64,000 nt of DNA from Treponema sp. OMZ 798 (lineage in GTDB: Bacteria > Spirochaetota > Spirochaetia > Treponematales > Treponemataceae), in contig NZ_CP051305.1 of assembly GCF_024181385.1 (NCBI RefSeq), positions 124,001 to 188,000 of the forward strand. Reading direction: 5' to 3'. The first letter of the stretch is position 1; each line of letters starts with the position of its first letter. The notes under the pieces were generated by a model. It saw only the letters and a list, made by a program, of their open reading frames with translations, searched no databases and was not told the DNA's origin. The translations under genes were made by a program, and so were the position numbers. Below, in pieces: positions 9,566-18,828 of this stretch.

Positions 9566-9847
9566 TTAAATCATTCCTTCAACCATTAACTTTTCAAACC
9601 ATAAAAATGATCCGACTGTAATCGTTAAGGTTCCGTTAACAGAGGGTGTTCCCTTTTTAACGTAAACGATAATTCCGTTGTCTTCAAATTTATCGAAATT
9701 ATCAATATTGTTGGGCACGCCGACATACACGGTCGGTTCTAACCTAGTGCCCCCTCAAGATGCGCACATTTGAAGTGCACAATAAACCGAGTCTGTATTT
9801 TTTGCTTTAATCTTATCTCTAGCAGAATCTTCAACTCTAACATTCAT
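9566..9847 (-). CDS. HesB/IscA-like selenoprotein with in-frame UGA (Sec31)
   Basis: Read on the minus strand from ATG 9847, the frame codes for 93 residues if the TGA at 9757-9755 is selenocysteine. The UGA falls at codon 31 in 'QMCAS-U-GGTRLEPT', the place where IscA/HesB-like proteins have their Cys-Gly pair. The sequence after the UGA remains a well-formed domain (FEDNGIIVYVKKGTP, NGTLTITVGS) to a proper TAA. TTGGAGG precedes the ATG and a terminator follows. The neighbouring selenoprotein grdA shows that the genome decodes UGA as Sec. HesB-like selenoproteins are a recognised prokaryotic class. The alternative is a pseudogene broken by one nonsense codon. ORF callers miss it. Confidence 0.75.
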
Positions 9848-9976
9848 GTTGGGCCTCCAAAAAATAATTGCAATCCGCCTTATCAATACGGTGTGAATTG
9901 TTTAGGCTCTTACAGACTTAAAATAAGAATTTTTACCGTAAAAGTCAACAAAATTCTAAAATATTTTTCGTTCAAA

Positions 9977-11029
9977 CTAAGCCGAGCAGTCACAATCATC
10001 TACAAAGAACAAGAACCACTTATCTTCAATATCGAAAAAGTAAAAGGTCTTTTTGATAAAGCCTTCATCCAAAATAACGATTTTTAAAATAGCCTTATAA
10101 TCTTTGGGTAAGTCTATTTTTAATTCCTTTATATCTCCATTTTGAAAACTTGCAGGATCAACGGCTGTAGGAAGCTCTTGTACGATGGCACAATATACAC
10201 CGTCTTTATCATTTGACTCTTCACAAAAGCCTCCTTTGGGCATTTTTTCATAAAAGGGTATTGAGCCTCCGAACTTATTTGCTGAGGGGATTGTAGAAAA
10301 ATCGGTGCTTTCATCAAAGCCGAAGTTTTCCTCTGCCGAAAAAAGCCGGACCGTCGTTCCGGGATTATAAAAACGTCTGACTCCGTATTCCGGATGTACA
10401 AAATCGGCTAATTTGGAGCTTGAATTTTTTAAAAGAAGATTAAAATTGTTTTCCCAATACACATTCGATAAAAATGAAAAAGCAAAAGAAATGAGTTTTC
10501 CCTCATCATAAGAATTATTATGAGAGGCTACTGCAGAAGTCAACTCAAATGAATCAATTATATGAGTTAAAATATCCCTATATGTATCGTAATCTTTTTT
10601 ATTATATTCAAATCTGATTTTATAAAACTTTTCATTTATAGCAAGGGCCTGACAAAAAAACATTTTATCCTTCGAATAACCTTTTAAAATAAAGCCGTCG
10701 CGCCCCATGTTTTTATCGCTTACAGTAAACTTTTCAGATTCCTTTTTTTCGTAAAGGTCGGCGGTTTTAAAAATAAAGTCAGGACCGGTTTCTTCTATAT
10801 CCGAAACGGAAACCGATAAACTCACATCTCCGTCATTGCTTGCAAATACTTGTTCTGAAGGAGAACTTTCTAACGGTTTTAAAATTTCTGAAGGATAGTC
10901 AATCTCATATCCTTCTTGTGTATTTGTGTATGTTAAATATTTTCCGCTAAATTCAGGCTGTTTCTTTGAACATGATAGTATAAAAATTAATGCAAAAAAA
11001 ATAAAACCGATTTTTTTTAGATTGAACAT
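9977..11029 (-). CDS. Lipoprotein of unknown function
   Basis: A 350-residue protein with a signal peptide ending in a lipobox (IFILSCSKK, Cys about 20), so it is probably anchored to a membrane facing the periplasm. The mature part begins with a domain that contains 'YTNTQEGYEIDYPSEILKPL', similar in style to PsbP-like or lipoprotein domains that bind small ligands. The C-terminus ends with closely spaced cysteines (CDCSA). The gene stands alone on the minus strand. I do not recognise the family. Confidence 0.65.
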   Translation of the reverse strand: MFNLKKIGFIFFALIFILSCSKKQPEFSGKYLTYTNTQEGYEIDYPSEILKPLESSPSEQVFASNDGDVSLSVSVSDIEETGPDFIFKTADLYEKKESEKFTVSDKNMGRDGFILKGYSKDKMFFCQALAINEKFYKIRFEYNKKDYDTYRDILTHIIDSFELTSAVASHNNSYDEGKLISFAFSFLSNVYWENNFNLLLKNSSSKLADFVHPEYGVRRFYNPGTTVRLFSAEENFGFDESTDFSTIPSANKFGGSIPFYEKMPKGGFCEESNDKDGVYCAIVQELPTAVDPASFQNGDIKELKIDLPKDYKAILKIVILDEGFIKKTFYFFDIEDKWFLFFVDDCDCSA

Positions 11030-11075
11030 ATTGCCCCCATAAAACTATTATAAAATTTTGCAGGTAAAAAGAAAA

Positions 11076-11100
11076 TGCACTGCAGAAGTCCTGCAGTGCA
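11076..11100 (-). terminator. Terminator of the SPFH gene pair
   Basis: TGCACTGCAG (11076-11085) pairs perfectly with CTGCAGTGCA (11091-11100). On the minus strand the stem is followed by a T-rich run. It lies just after the stop of the second SPFH gene. Confidence 0.8.
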
Positions 11101-11106
11101 TAAAAA

Positions 11107-12024
11107 TTATTGGATTATTTCTTCGGCCATGTCTATGGTCATCTTCTTTATATCGGTGAGATCTGCAGACATAATAATCTTTGTTTTTTCATCTATAGAG
11201 CTTAGAGCGCTTATCCATTCCTGAGAAACGGTGAGCTTTGCAGCTTCCATACCGCCTTGGATTTGGGTAGAAGCGGCAATCTTCTTAATACCCTCGGCAG
11301 TTGCTTCGGCAACCGCAACAATTTCGCGTGCCTGACCTTCCGCTTCGTTTATCATTCTTTCTTTTTCACCCTCGCTTATGTTTACGGCTTCTTCGTAAGC
11401 GGCTCTCGAAAGGTTAATAACCGTTTCCATCTCTCCGACAGAGTGGGCTATTTCGGCTCGCTTTTCGCGTTCGGCCTTCATCTGGTTTTCCATTGCATCC
11501 ATGATAGAATCGGAAACTCTTATGTTTTGAATTTCGTAGCGTGTAACCTTTACGCCCCAAGGATCCGAGGCCTCATCTACAGCCTTTACGACCTGAGCGT
11601 TTATCTGTTCTCTGGCCTCGAAGGTGTCATCCAAATCAAGCTGTCCTACCACCGAACGCATGGTTGTCTGTGCAAGCAAGATGGTTGCATAGCGGTAATC
11701 CCGTATACCGTAGCTTGCCTTAATCGGATCGAATACTTGAAGGTAGAGGATACCGTCAATGCGTACTTGAACGTTATCCTTTGTAAAGCAGTCTTGAGCA
11801 GGAACATCTATCGCTTGCTCCTTTAAATTCTGCTTATATTTTACCCTATCCAAAAATGGAAACAGGATGTGGAAACCTGCATCCAAGGTTGTGTGGTATT
11901 TTCCTAAGCGCTCTACAATTAAAGCTACCTTATGAGGAACAATGCGGATGCTTCTAAAAAGGGCAACAATAAAAACTATGGCTATGATTGCTGCAATAAC
12001 AATCGGGATTATAAAATTAAGCAT
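11107..12024 (-). CDS. SPFH/band 7 (stomatin-like) membrane protein
   Basis: A 305-residue protein with one N-terminal membrane segment (about residues 5-25), then the SPFH domain starting 'VALIVERLGKYHTTLDAGFHILFPFLDRV' (split here only by position), and an Ala/Glu-rich coiled-coil tail after about residue 190. Such proteins oligomerise into membrane microdomain scaffolds and often partner with proteases. The start lies inside the end of the homologous upstream gene (8-base overlap), so the two form an operon and probably hetero-oligomerise. No NfeD protease partner is in the window. Confidence 0.88.
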   Translation of the reverse strand: MLNFIIPIVIAAIIAIVFIVALFRSIRIVPHKVALIVERLGKYHTTLDAGFHILFPFLDRVKYKQNLKEQAIDVPAQDCFTKDNVQVRIDGILYLQVFDPIKASYGIRDYRYATILLAQTTMRSVVGQLDLDDTFEAREQINAQVVKAVDEASDPWGVKVTRYEIQNIRVSDSIMDAMENQMKAEREKRAEIAHSVGEMETVINLSRAAYEEAVNISEGEKERMINEAEGQAREIVAVAEATAEGIKKIAASTQIQGGMEAAKLTVSQEWISALSSIDEKTKIIMSADLTDIKKMTIDMAEEIIQ

Positions 12025-12946
12025 TTCTACCTCCCTCCGGTGTCTTTATTTCTTTACCGGCATTTTTAATAATGTCGGTAAAGGCTGCAAGACCTGCAAT
12101 GTTTTCGGGGTAAACCGAAACATTGGATTTTTTGATAATGTGTTCAAACCTTTGAATATAGTTTTCGGCAAGGCGGATACCCATAGCCGTTCTTCCTCCC
12201 GGCTGAGAAAGGGCATCTGCAATTAAACGCAAACCTTCGGCTGTCGCATTACTCGTTATCTCGATAGCCTTTGAGCGTCCTTCAGCGAGATTGATCCTTC
12301 GTTGTTTTTCGCCCATAGCCTTGTTTATGGCTTCCTGCTTTTTACCCAAAGAAATATTTATGCGGGATTGCTGTTTTCCTTCACTCGAAAGAATATTAGC
12401 CCGCTTTTCGCGTTCGGCCCTCATTTGCCTTTCCATGGCTTCGAGGATTGTGCGGGTAGGAGTGATATCCCGTATTTCGTAACGGGTAACCTTTATGCCC
12501 CAGTTGTCGGAAGCCTCGTCTAAAGCCTTTACAATATTGTCGTTTAGGCCTTCTCTTCCGCAAAAGGTTCTATCAAGTTCCAGCTTTCCTATTTCGCTTC
12601 GCATAGTTGTCTTTGCAAGCTGAGCAACGGCATAGCGGTAATTGTCGATTCCGTAGCTGGCCTTAACCGGATCAAAAATCTTTAGGTAGAGAATGCCGTC
12701 TACCTGTACCTGAACGTTATCGGCTGTGATACAAACTTGCGGATCTACGTCCAAGGCTTCTTCCTTTAGGTTTTGCTTATAAGCAACCCTGTCTATAAAT
12801 GGGGTTAAGATATGGAAACCCGCAGTAAGAGTCCGCGAATATTTTCCAAGCCTTTCAATAACATAACTTTCCTGTTCCGGAACTACAACGGCTATAGAAA
12901 ATAAAATAATAACCGTTATGACCAGAGCAATGTATAAAGCTATCAT
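12017..12946 (-). CDS. SPFH/band 7 (stomatin-like) membrane protein
   Basis: A 309-residue paralogue of the next gene, first in the two-gene operon. It has one N-terminal membrane helix, the SPFH core ('ESYVIERLGKYSRTL', 'ITADNVQVQVDGILY') and the ERQMRAEREKRA segment at the start of a long helical tail. GGAGG precedes the ATG. The pair looks like a local duplication, with identity highest across the SPFH core. Confidence 0.88.
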   Translation of the reverse strand: MIALYIALVITVIILFSIAVVVPEQESYVIERLGKYSRTLTAGFHILTPFIDRVAYKQNLKEEALDVDPQVCITADNVQVQVDGILYLKIFDPVKASYGIDNYRYAVAQLAKTTMRSEIGKLELDRTFCGREGLNDNIVKALDEASDNWGIKVTRYEIRDITPTRTILEAMERQMRAEREKRANILSSEGKQQSRINISLGKKQEAINKAMGEKQRRINLAEGRSKAIEITSNATAEGLRLIADALSQPGGRTAMGIRLAENYIQRFEHIIKKSNVSVYPENIAGLAAFTDIIKNAGKEIKTPEGGRNA

Positions 12947-13193
12947 CAGAGCGACCTCCTAATTTAATTCTTGGTTACTAAAATTTATATTTTAATGACC
13001 CTTTTGATTGTAACTTGTTTTGTAAGATTTGTCTATAGTTTTAACATGATGAATCGGGTTATATCGATTTTTTCCTCAGTTATGTCTTTATTCTTTTTTA
13101 AGTACTTGCCGAGCTTCGGTCTTCTATCTTCTTGCAAGTTTTTCATCTTTATAGTAGTATGAGCTTTCTTTAATTTAAGGAAGCACCGAACCT

Positions 13194-14306
13194 ATGAAAG
13201 AACCGCAAGAAGAAAATAAGGACTTTCTTACCACACAGATAATTACGTATCTCGGAAATAAAAGAACTCTGATAGATAAAATAGAGGAAGAGGTGAAGCT
13301 TATTTCAAAAAGCTTAAACAAGGAAAAACTTATCTGTGCGGATCTTTTTTCAGGCTCCGGTATAGTTGCACGCATGTTAAAAAAATATGCTTTAAAAATA
13401 ATCGTTAATGATTTGGAAAATTATTCGTATGTGATAAACTCATGTTATCTTACAAACAAAGAAGAATATCCTAAAAAACTTTGCGATCAATTAAGAAAAG
13501 AAATTATCTCTTCTTGTTCAGATAAAAAAATCCCGGGCATAATTACCGAAAACTACGCTCCCAAGGATGACAACAAAATCGAAAAAGGAGAAAGAGTTTT
13601 TTATACACATCAGAATGCTCTTTTAATCGATACCTATAGAAATCTTATCGATAAAATTGTACCGGAAGAAAATTTAAAGAGATTTTTTTTGGCCCCCTTA
13701 ATTACCGAAGCTTCAATTCACGTAAATACGAGCGGTGTATTTAAGGGTTTTTATAAGGACAAAAATACGGGGATAGGCTGCTTCGGCGCCAGCGGAAAAA
13801 ATGCCCTAACAAGAATCTTAGGCGAGGTGGAATTAAAAGAACCCGTCTTTAGTAATTTTAATTCCGAACTTGAATTTTTTACAACGGACGCTGTAGAGCT
13901 TTCAAAAAAAATAAAGAATATAGATATCGCTTATATCGATCCGCCTTATAATCAGCATCCATACGGTTCAAATTATTTTATGCTTAATTTAATTCTTAAA
14001 AATAAACTTGATGTTCCTATAAGCAAGGTAAGCGGAATTACCCAAGACTGGAAGCGTTCCGCCTTTAATAAACCTTATCTGGCTTTAAAATCTATGGAAG
14101 AAATTATCTCTTCTCTTGATTCGAAGTATGCAGTTATTTCTTATAATTCGGAGGGCTTTATTTCTTTTGAAGATATGACCGGGATGCTGCAAAAATACGG
14201 AGAATTAAAAACCGTCGAAATAAAATACAATACTTTTCGTGGAAGCCGAAATCTTAACAATAGAAACATTCATGTTTCGGAATACTTGTTTGTTTTAAAA
14301 AAATAG
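13194..14306 (+). CDS. D12-class adenine-specific DNA methyltransferase
   Basis: A 370-residue N6-adenine methylase. It has 'ITYLGNKRTLIDKI' at the N-terminus, the AdoMet-binding motif 'ADLFSGSGIVARML' at about residue 53 and the catalytic motif 'IAYIDPPYNQHPYGSNYF' (DPPY) at about residue 245. The motif order is that of the Dam/D12 group. No restriction endonuclease gene adjoins it, so it may be an orphan methylase. The target sequence cannot be read from the protein. Confidence 0.85.
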   Translation: MKEPQEENKDFLTTQIITYLGNKRTLIDKIEEEVKLISKSLNKEKLICADLFSGSGIVARMLKKYALKIIVNDLENYSYVINSCYLTNKEEYPKKLCDQLRKEIISSCSDKKIPGIITENYAPKDDNKIEKGERVFYTHQNALLIDTYRNLIDKIVPEENLKRFFLAPLITEASIHVNTSGVFKGFYKDKNTGIGCFGASGKNALTRILGEVELKEPVFSNFNSELEFFTTDAVELSKKIKNIDIAYIDPPYNQHPYGSNYFMLNLILKNKLDVPISKVSGITQDWKRSAFNKPYLALKSMEEIISSLDSKYAVISYNSEGFISFEDMTGMLQKYGELKTVEIKYNTFRGSRNLNNRNIHVSEYLFVLKK

Positions 14307-14321
14307 ATTAAAATACCTGTG

Positions 14322-16634
14322 ATGGAAGAACAATTATCTAATTTTAGAATTAAACAGGGCCGCAGCGTTTTTAGTGCGTACAATGGAATCAACTCGTTTT
14401 CATTTGCTCTCGTTACAGGAAACACAATCACTCTTTATGCTCTTGCTCTAAAAGCTAACAGTACCGTCATAGGTTTGCTTACAGCCTTTATGTACATGTG
14501 CTATTTTACAATTCCCTTAGGAAAGCTGATGGCTCGGCGTTTTACAATTGTAAAAACCTTTGCTTATACTTGGTTTTTGCGAAACAGCTCGCTTTTACCC
14601 ATCTTGTTTATTCCGTTCTTTTATTTTAGAGGCGAAAATGAAGCCGCCATCTTTATGCTCTTACTTGCAGTAGCTCTTTTTAATTTTTTCCGTGGAGCCG
14701 GAATAGTTGCAAACAATCCGGTCATAAGCCTTTTGGCTCCGGGCAAGGATCGAAATTCTTATATAGTCAAAATCTCATTGACAAATAACTCGGCAGCCCT
14801 TGCAGCCATAATATTTTTAACCGTCTTTTTATGGTTTTCTCCAAGACTCGGAATCGATATAGTTTCTACATATAATATAACTGCAATAATAGGAATTATT
14901 ACGGGCTTTGCAGCCTCGGCTCTTTTGCTTAAACTTCCCGATCCCGATTTTGAAAGGAGAATGGAGGCTGTAAAAGAAGCTAAAGCAGAAGGAAGAAGCC
15001 GAAAGGAAATACGAAAGCTAAAGAAAGGAAACCAAAACCTGCAAAAGGGTTCTTTTTTTGCTGCTGCAAAGGAAGCCTTTGGCGATAAAAATTTTGCGCT
15101 CTATATTTTTTCGTTTTTTATAATTCAGTTCGGAATAAGTTTGGCCCGTCCCTTTATAATTGTTTATGGAAGATCGGTTTACGGTATACCCGATAATTTG
15201 GTAATTATCTTTTCTCTTGCTTCAACTATGGGTTCCCTTTTGGTCGGGCTTTTAATGCGTCTTTTAATAGACAGGATGGGAGCAAAGCCGATGTATGTTA
15301 TTTTTACGGCACTCAGTGTTGCAGCTCTTTTTCCTGCAATTGTAGCTCCTGCGAGAGAAATGCAGCTTATCGCATTTATATTTTTAATTCTGTTTTCGAT
15401 GATAACCAACATGGGCTTTTCCGCTCAAATGGATGCATCTCAGGCCTACTTCTTCGGAATAGTTCCGTCAAAATCCTTGATGGATTTGAGTATGCTTAAT
15501 TTTTTTGTTATGGGTATTACAGGAGCTCTTGGTTCAATCTTGGGCGGCCGCATTTTGGATATGCTCCAAACCTCAGGCTTTTCCAATTTGAGTATGTACC
15601 GTTTATTTTTTTCGGGCGTTATAATCTGCATCCTTTTCGGAATGATTTTTCAGATTAGGCTTTTAAATCTTGGAGGCCGCCTTGTAAAAGATGCTCTTGC
15701 AGTTATTTTTTCGCCGCGCGACATGAAGGCTTTAAACCTTTTATATAAACTGGATTCGAGTGAAAGCCTTCAAACGGAAGAAAAAATTTTGCATGAACTT
15801 ACGGCAACAGCTTCTCAAGAATCGGCCGACAAGTTAAATCAATATATGAAGTCTCCCCGCTTTTCGATAAGATATTCTGCAATGAAGTCGCTAAATTCCT
15901 TAGAAAAACTTTCGGCAAAAAATAGGGAATCTCTTTTAGAAGAATTGAATAAGGGAGAATTTACTACGGCCGCTCTTGCTGCTAAAACCCTTGCCCATTT
16001 TAATGTTTACCAAGCTGTCGAACCTTTGAGAAAAGCCATTGAAAGTGAAGACTATCTTTTGGCCGGAGAGGCGATGGTTGCTCTTGCCCGCCTTAAAGAT
16101 GAGGCTTCTCAATTTAAAATTTATCAAATCCTATCGGGAACACAAAATCCTAAAATTCTGCTTGCAGGCATTAAGGCTATGGAAACTTATAGGTCGGTAA
16201 ATTCTATTCCTTTTATAATCGACTTGCTCCGCAGGGAGGGACTTCCTTCCTTGGTAGAAGATGAGGCTTATTTAAGTTTGGCTTCGATGATGAATGTGGA
16301 GGGCGGTTTTTATTTTGCTTATGACCGCTTTAAAAACGAAGCGAGAGATACGGGAGCTATTTTTACCGACATGCTGGATGAAGCCTTTGCAAAAAGAAAA
16401 AATTCTGATCTTGAATTTAAAAAGATAATTTTAACATTTATAAGCGAAGCTTCAAACGATACAGAATTTATAAAATGGTTTTTAGATTTGGCTGAAGATT
16501 TTTTAGGCATGAATACGGCTCTTCTTTTGAGCGTTGTAATGGATGTCGATATGGTTACAAATAAATCCTTTAGATTTTTCTTGTGCTATTGGGCCGTGTC
16601 GATTTTTAAGGAACCGAAATTGGCAGCAATCTAA
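14322..16634 (+). CDS. MFS transporter fused to a HEAT-like repeat tail
   Basis: A ~770-residue protein. The first ~470 residues form a 12-segment major facilitator, interrupted by a basic cytoplasmic loop near residues 210-245. The final ~290 residues are soluble and made of paired helices in repeats ('SIRYSAMKSLNSLEKL', 'AAKTLAHFNVYQAVEPLRKA', 'GEAMVALARLKDEAS'), like HEAT/Armadillo arrays. An in-frame GTG sits one codon earlier; I chose the ATG. The fusion is unusual for an MFS protein and suggests that a cytoplasmic partner or lipid binds to the tail. Substrate unknown. Confidence 0.75.
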   Translation: MEEQLSNFRIKQGRSVFSAYNGINSFSFALVTGNTITLYALALKANSTVIGLLTAFMYMCYFTIPLGKLMARRFTIVKTFAYTWFLRNSSLLPILFIPFFYFRGENEAAIFMLLLAVALFNFFRGAGIVANNPVISLLAPGKDRNSYIVKISLTNNSAALAAIIFLTVFLWFSPRLGIDIVSTYNITAIIGIITGFAASALLLKLPDPDFERRMEAVKEAKAEGRSRKEIRKLKKGNQNLQKGSFFAAAKEAFGDKNFALYIFSFFIIQFGISLARPFIIVYGRSVYGIPDNLVIIFSLASTMGSLLVGLLMRLLIDRMGAKPMYVIFTALSVAALFPAIVAPAREMQLIAFIFLILFSMITNMGFSAQMDASQAYFFGIVPSKSLMDLSMLNFFVMGITGALGSILGGRILDMLQTSGFSNLSMYRLFFSGVIICILFGMIFQIRLLNLGGRLVKDALAVIFSPRDMKALNLLYKLDSSESLQTEEKILHELTATASQESADKLNQYMKSPRFSIRYSAMKSLNSLEKLSAKNRESLLEELNKGEFTTAALAAKTLAHFNVYQAVEPLRKAIESEDYLLAGEAMVALARLKDEASQFKIYQILSGTQNPKILLAGIKAMETYRSVNSIPFIIDLLRREGLPSLVEDEAYLSLASMMNVEGGFYFAYDRFKNEARDTGAIFTDMLDEAFAKRKNSDLEFKKIILTFISEASNDTEFIKWFLDLAEDFLGMNTALLLSVVMDVDMVTNKSFRFFLCYWAVSIFKEPKLAAI

Positions 16635-16649
16635 ACTAAGGAGTGGAAT

Positions 16650-17165
16650 ATGAATGAGGTTATTGAGAACATGCTCACTCGTGTGAGTGTCCGTAAGTTT
16701 ACGGCAGACAGGGTCGAAGACGAAAAGCTTAAAACGATTGTAGAATGTGCTAAGGCTTCTCCGACAGGTAAAAACAGGCAGATGAGAAAATTTACCGTTG
16801 TGCATAATAGGGAGAAAATACAGGAACTTGCAAGGGCTGTTTCTTCCGTGCTTGATATTCCGAATTATCGAATCTATGACTGTGATGCGTTGATACTCAT
16901 AAGTTTTGAAGAGGATGACCGCTTCGGCTACTGCGATTCTTCGGTTGCAATTCAAAATATTTATCTTGCAGCCCATGCCTTAGGGCTGGGGTCGGTTTGG
17001 ATAAATCAGCTGAGGGAAAAATGTAATTCGCCCGAAATAAGACGCGTTTTAGATTCTTTTAATATTCCTAAAAATCATGTTGTCTGCGGAATATCCGCTA
17101 TCGGTTATCCTGCTGAACATCCCGAACCTAAAACACGTACCGAGCCTGTGGAATTCATAAATTAA
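16650..17165 (+). CDS. Nitroreductase-family flavoprotein
   Basis: A 171-residue FMN-dependent NAD(P)H oxidoreductase of the nitroreductase fold. It opens with 'RVSVRKFTADRVEDEKL', the FMN-binding RxSxRxF start, and contains 'AKASPTGKNRQM' and 'AAHALGLGSVWINQLRE'. The protein is at the short end of the family and acts in the cytoplasm on nitro or quinone compounds. AAGGAGTG precedes the ATG, 15 bases after the MFS gene, so cotranscription is possible. Confidence 0.85.
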   Translation: MNEVIENMLTRVSVRKFTADRVEDEKLKTIVECAKASPTGKNRQMRKFTVVHNREKIQELARAVSSVLDIPNYRIYDCDALILISFEEDDRFGYCDSSVAIQNIYLAAHALGLGSVWINQLREKCNSPEIRRVLDSFNIPKNHVVCGISAIGYPAEHPEPKTRTEPVEFIN

Positions 17166-17174
17166 AAGAATAAA

Positions 17175-17210
17175 AAAAGACCGGTCAACTTTTGCTGTAA
17201 CCGGTCTTTT
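17175..17210. terminator. Bidirectional terminator
   Basis: AAAAGACCGGT (17175-17185) pairs with ACCGGTCTTTT (17200-17210) around a 14-base loop. It separates the nitroreductase gene from the convergent msrAB gene. Confidence 0.88.
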
Positions 17211-17237
17211 ATATTAGCCAAAACTATCTAATAATTT

Positions 17238-18302
17238 TTAGAAGTTTCCTGTAGGTTTTACATAGGGGAGGTAATCTCCGTAACCTTCTTTTTCCATGTT
17301 TTCATAAGGGATAAAGCGCAGGGCTGCACCGTTTATGCAGTATCTTAAACCGCCCGCATCGGCAGGACCGTCATCGAAGACATGACCGAGGTGTGCTTCT
17401 CCGGTTTTTGAAACAACTTCGATACGGTTCATACCGTAACTTCTGTCTTCCAAATACTCAAGGGCTTGAGTGGTAATAGGCTTTGTAAATGAGGGCCAGC
17501 CGCAGCCTGCATCGTACTTGTTTAATGAAGAAAAAAGAGGCTTCCCTGTTGTGATGTCGACATAAATTCCTTCAGCATCAAATTTATCGTACTCGCTTGT
17601 AAAAGGTCTTTCGGTCGCTTTTTCTTGAGTAACGGAAAACTGTATTGTCGTTAAAGATTTTTTTAATTCTTCTTTTGACGGCAGTTTAAATTTACTCTCA
17701 TCATAGAGCGGTTTTAAAGCAAGGGTTAAGTCTATGTGGCAATAGCCGCCGGGATTTTTTTCAAGATAGTCTTGATGATAATCTTCTGCAAGAATAAAAT
17801 GACGCAGTTTTTCTACCTCAACAACAATCGGCCTTGAATATTTTTTTTGCATAAACTTTACAAAGCTTTGTATTTCTTTAACCATAGAATCATCTACATA
17901 GTAGATGCCCGTCCTGTACTGACGGCCTGTATCGTTTCCCTGTTTGTTTAAGGATGTCGGATCTATTATTCTAAAATAATGAGCCAATAACTCCTGCAAA
18001 CTTACTGTAGAAGCATCATAAACTATCTTTACAGTTTCGGCATGATCACTTTCCTTTAAGCCATTGTAGCCCGCTTTTGAGCTTTTGCCGTTTGCATAGC
18101 CCGTGTCCGTTTCTTTTACGCCCGGTATCTGTCTAAAATATCCTTCAACGCCCCAAAAACAACCGCCTGCAAGATATATTTCTTTAATCATTCCGTTTCC
18201 TCCAATGGGTAATTTTTGCTCTGCCTGAGCCTTTGTGCATGATAGGAATAAAACTATCATCAGCAAAAGACTCGTGTGCATTAAGATGTTTTTATTTTTC
18301 AT
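17238..18302 (-). CDS. msrAB: Peptide methionine sulfoxide reductase MsrA/MsrB fusion
   Basis: A 354-residue envelope protein that repairs oxidised methionines (both S and R diastereomers). A signal peptide with a lipobox-like 'LFLSCTKA' (Cys about 22) precedes the MsrA domain, with active-site motif '[14 protein letters not shown]'. MsrB follows from about residue 210, with '[10 protein letters not shown]', '[13 protein letters not shown]' and the catalytic Cys in '[13 protein letters not shown]'. The order is MsrA-MsrB. As a likely periplasmic lipoprotein it would protect surface proteins of this anaerobe from oxidant exposure. Confidence 0.93.
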   Translation of the reverse strand: MKNKNILMHTSLLLMIVLFLSCTKAQAEQKLPIGGNGMIKEIYLAGGCFWGVEGYFRQIPGVKETDTGYANGKSSKAGYNGLKESDHAETVKIVYDASTVSLQELLAHYFRIIDPTSLNKQGNDTGRQYRTGIYYVDDSMVKEIQSFVKFMQKKYSRPIVVEVEKLRHFILAEDYHQDYLEKNPGGYCHIDLTLALKPLYDESKFKLPSKEELKKSLTTIQFSVTQEKATERPFTSEYDKFDAEGIYVDITTGKPLFSSLNKYDAGCGWPSFTKPITTQALEYLEDRSYGMNRIEVVSKTGEAHLGHVFDDGPADAGGLRYCINGAALRFIPYENMEKEGYGDYLPYVKPTGNF

Positions 18303-18375
18303 ATCTAATTCCTCTCGAAAAAAAATTTACATCTTTTTTTTATAAAAAACAAGGTATTTTAATAATAAATTTATT

Positions 18376-18828
18376 TTATTGTTTTTTGTTTGCTGCTTTT
18401 TTCTTTATGGTTCTAATAAGACGTGTTGCCGATGTAGAAATAATTAAGCCTATTGATATGGCTATGGCTATAAAAGCTGCTTGAACTCCTTCGCTTACCC
18501 CTTTTTCTAACCTGTCAGTGACGAAAAAGAGCATGGTCTTATAAACCTTAAAGCCGGGAACCAATGGAATTGTGCCTATAACGATAAAGCATGTAACCGG
18601 AGTCTTTTGAAGGACGGCAAACCAATCAGCTAAGAGGCCTACTGCTAAGGCTCCTGCCAAGGTTGCAAATATATAATTGACACCCATATTCTGAAAAAAT
18701 ATTAAGACCGTCCAAGAGATGCTTCCGCAGAGGGCGCTTAAAACCGTATTTTGTTTCGGAACCGAAAACAAAAAACAAAAACAAAAACTTGCTATAAAAG
18801 ATGCTATTGCATGTATGTAGAGCGGCAT
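18376..18828 (-). CDS. ThrE-type exporter, small membrane subunit
   Basis: A 150-residue protein with four or five hydrophobic segments, matching the short partner of the split threonine/serine exporter family. 'GTIPLVPGFKVYKTMLF' is a typical segment. Its ATG overlaps the stop of the larger subunit by one base. The two halves together correspond to one ThrE polypeptide. The transported solute is inferred from the family only. Confidence 0.8.
   Translation of the reverse strand: MPLYIHAIASFIASFCFCFLFSVPKQNTVLSALCGSISWTVLIFFQNMGVNYIFATLAGALAVGLLADWFAVLQKTPVTCFIVIGTIPLVPGFKVYKTMLFFVTDRLEKGVSEGVQAAFIAIAISIGLIISTSATRLIRTIKKKAANKKQ

Noticed and set aside
9770..10087. Plus-strand ORF of 105 codons
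   Set aside because: It crosses the selenoprotein gene and the end of the lipoprotein gene on the other strand, and has no ribosome binding site or protein-like pattern.
11257..11826. Long plus-strand ORF of 189 codons opposite the SPFH gene
   Set aside because: It is a shadow of a well-supported SPFH gene on the minus strand.
16503..16976. Minus-strand ORF of 157 codons across the MFS and nitroreductase genes
   Set aside because: Both plus-strand genes have strong family motifs; the minus frame shows none and has no start signal.
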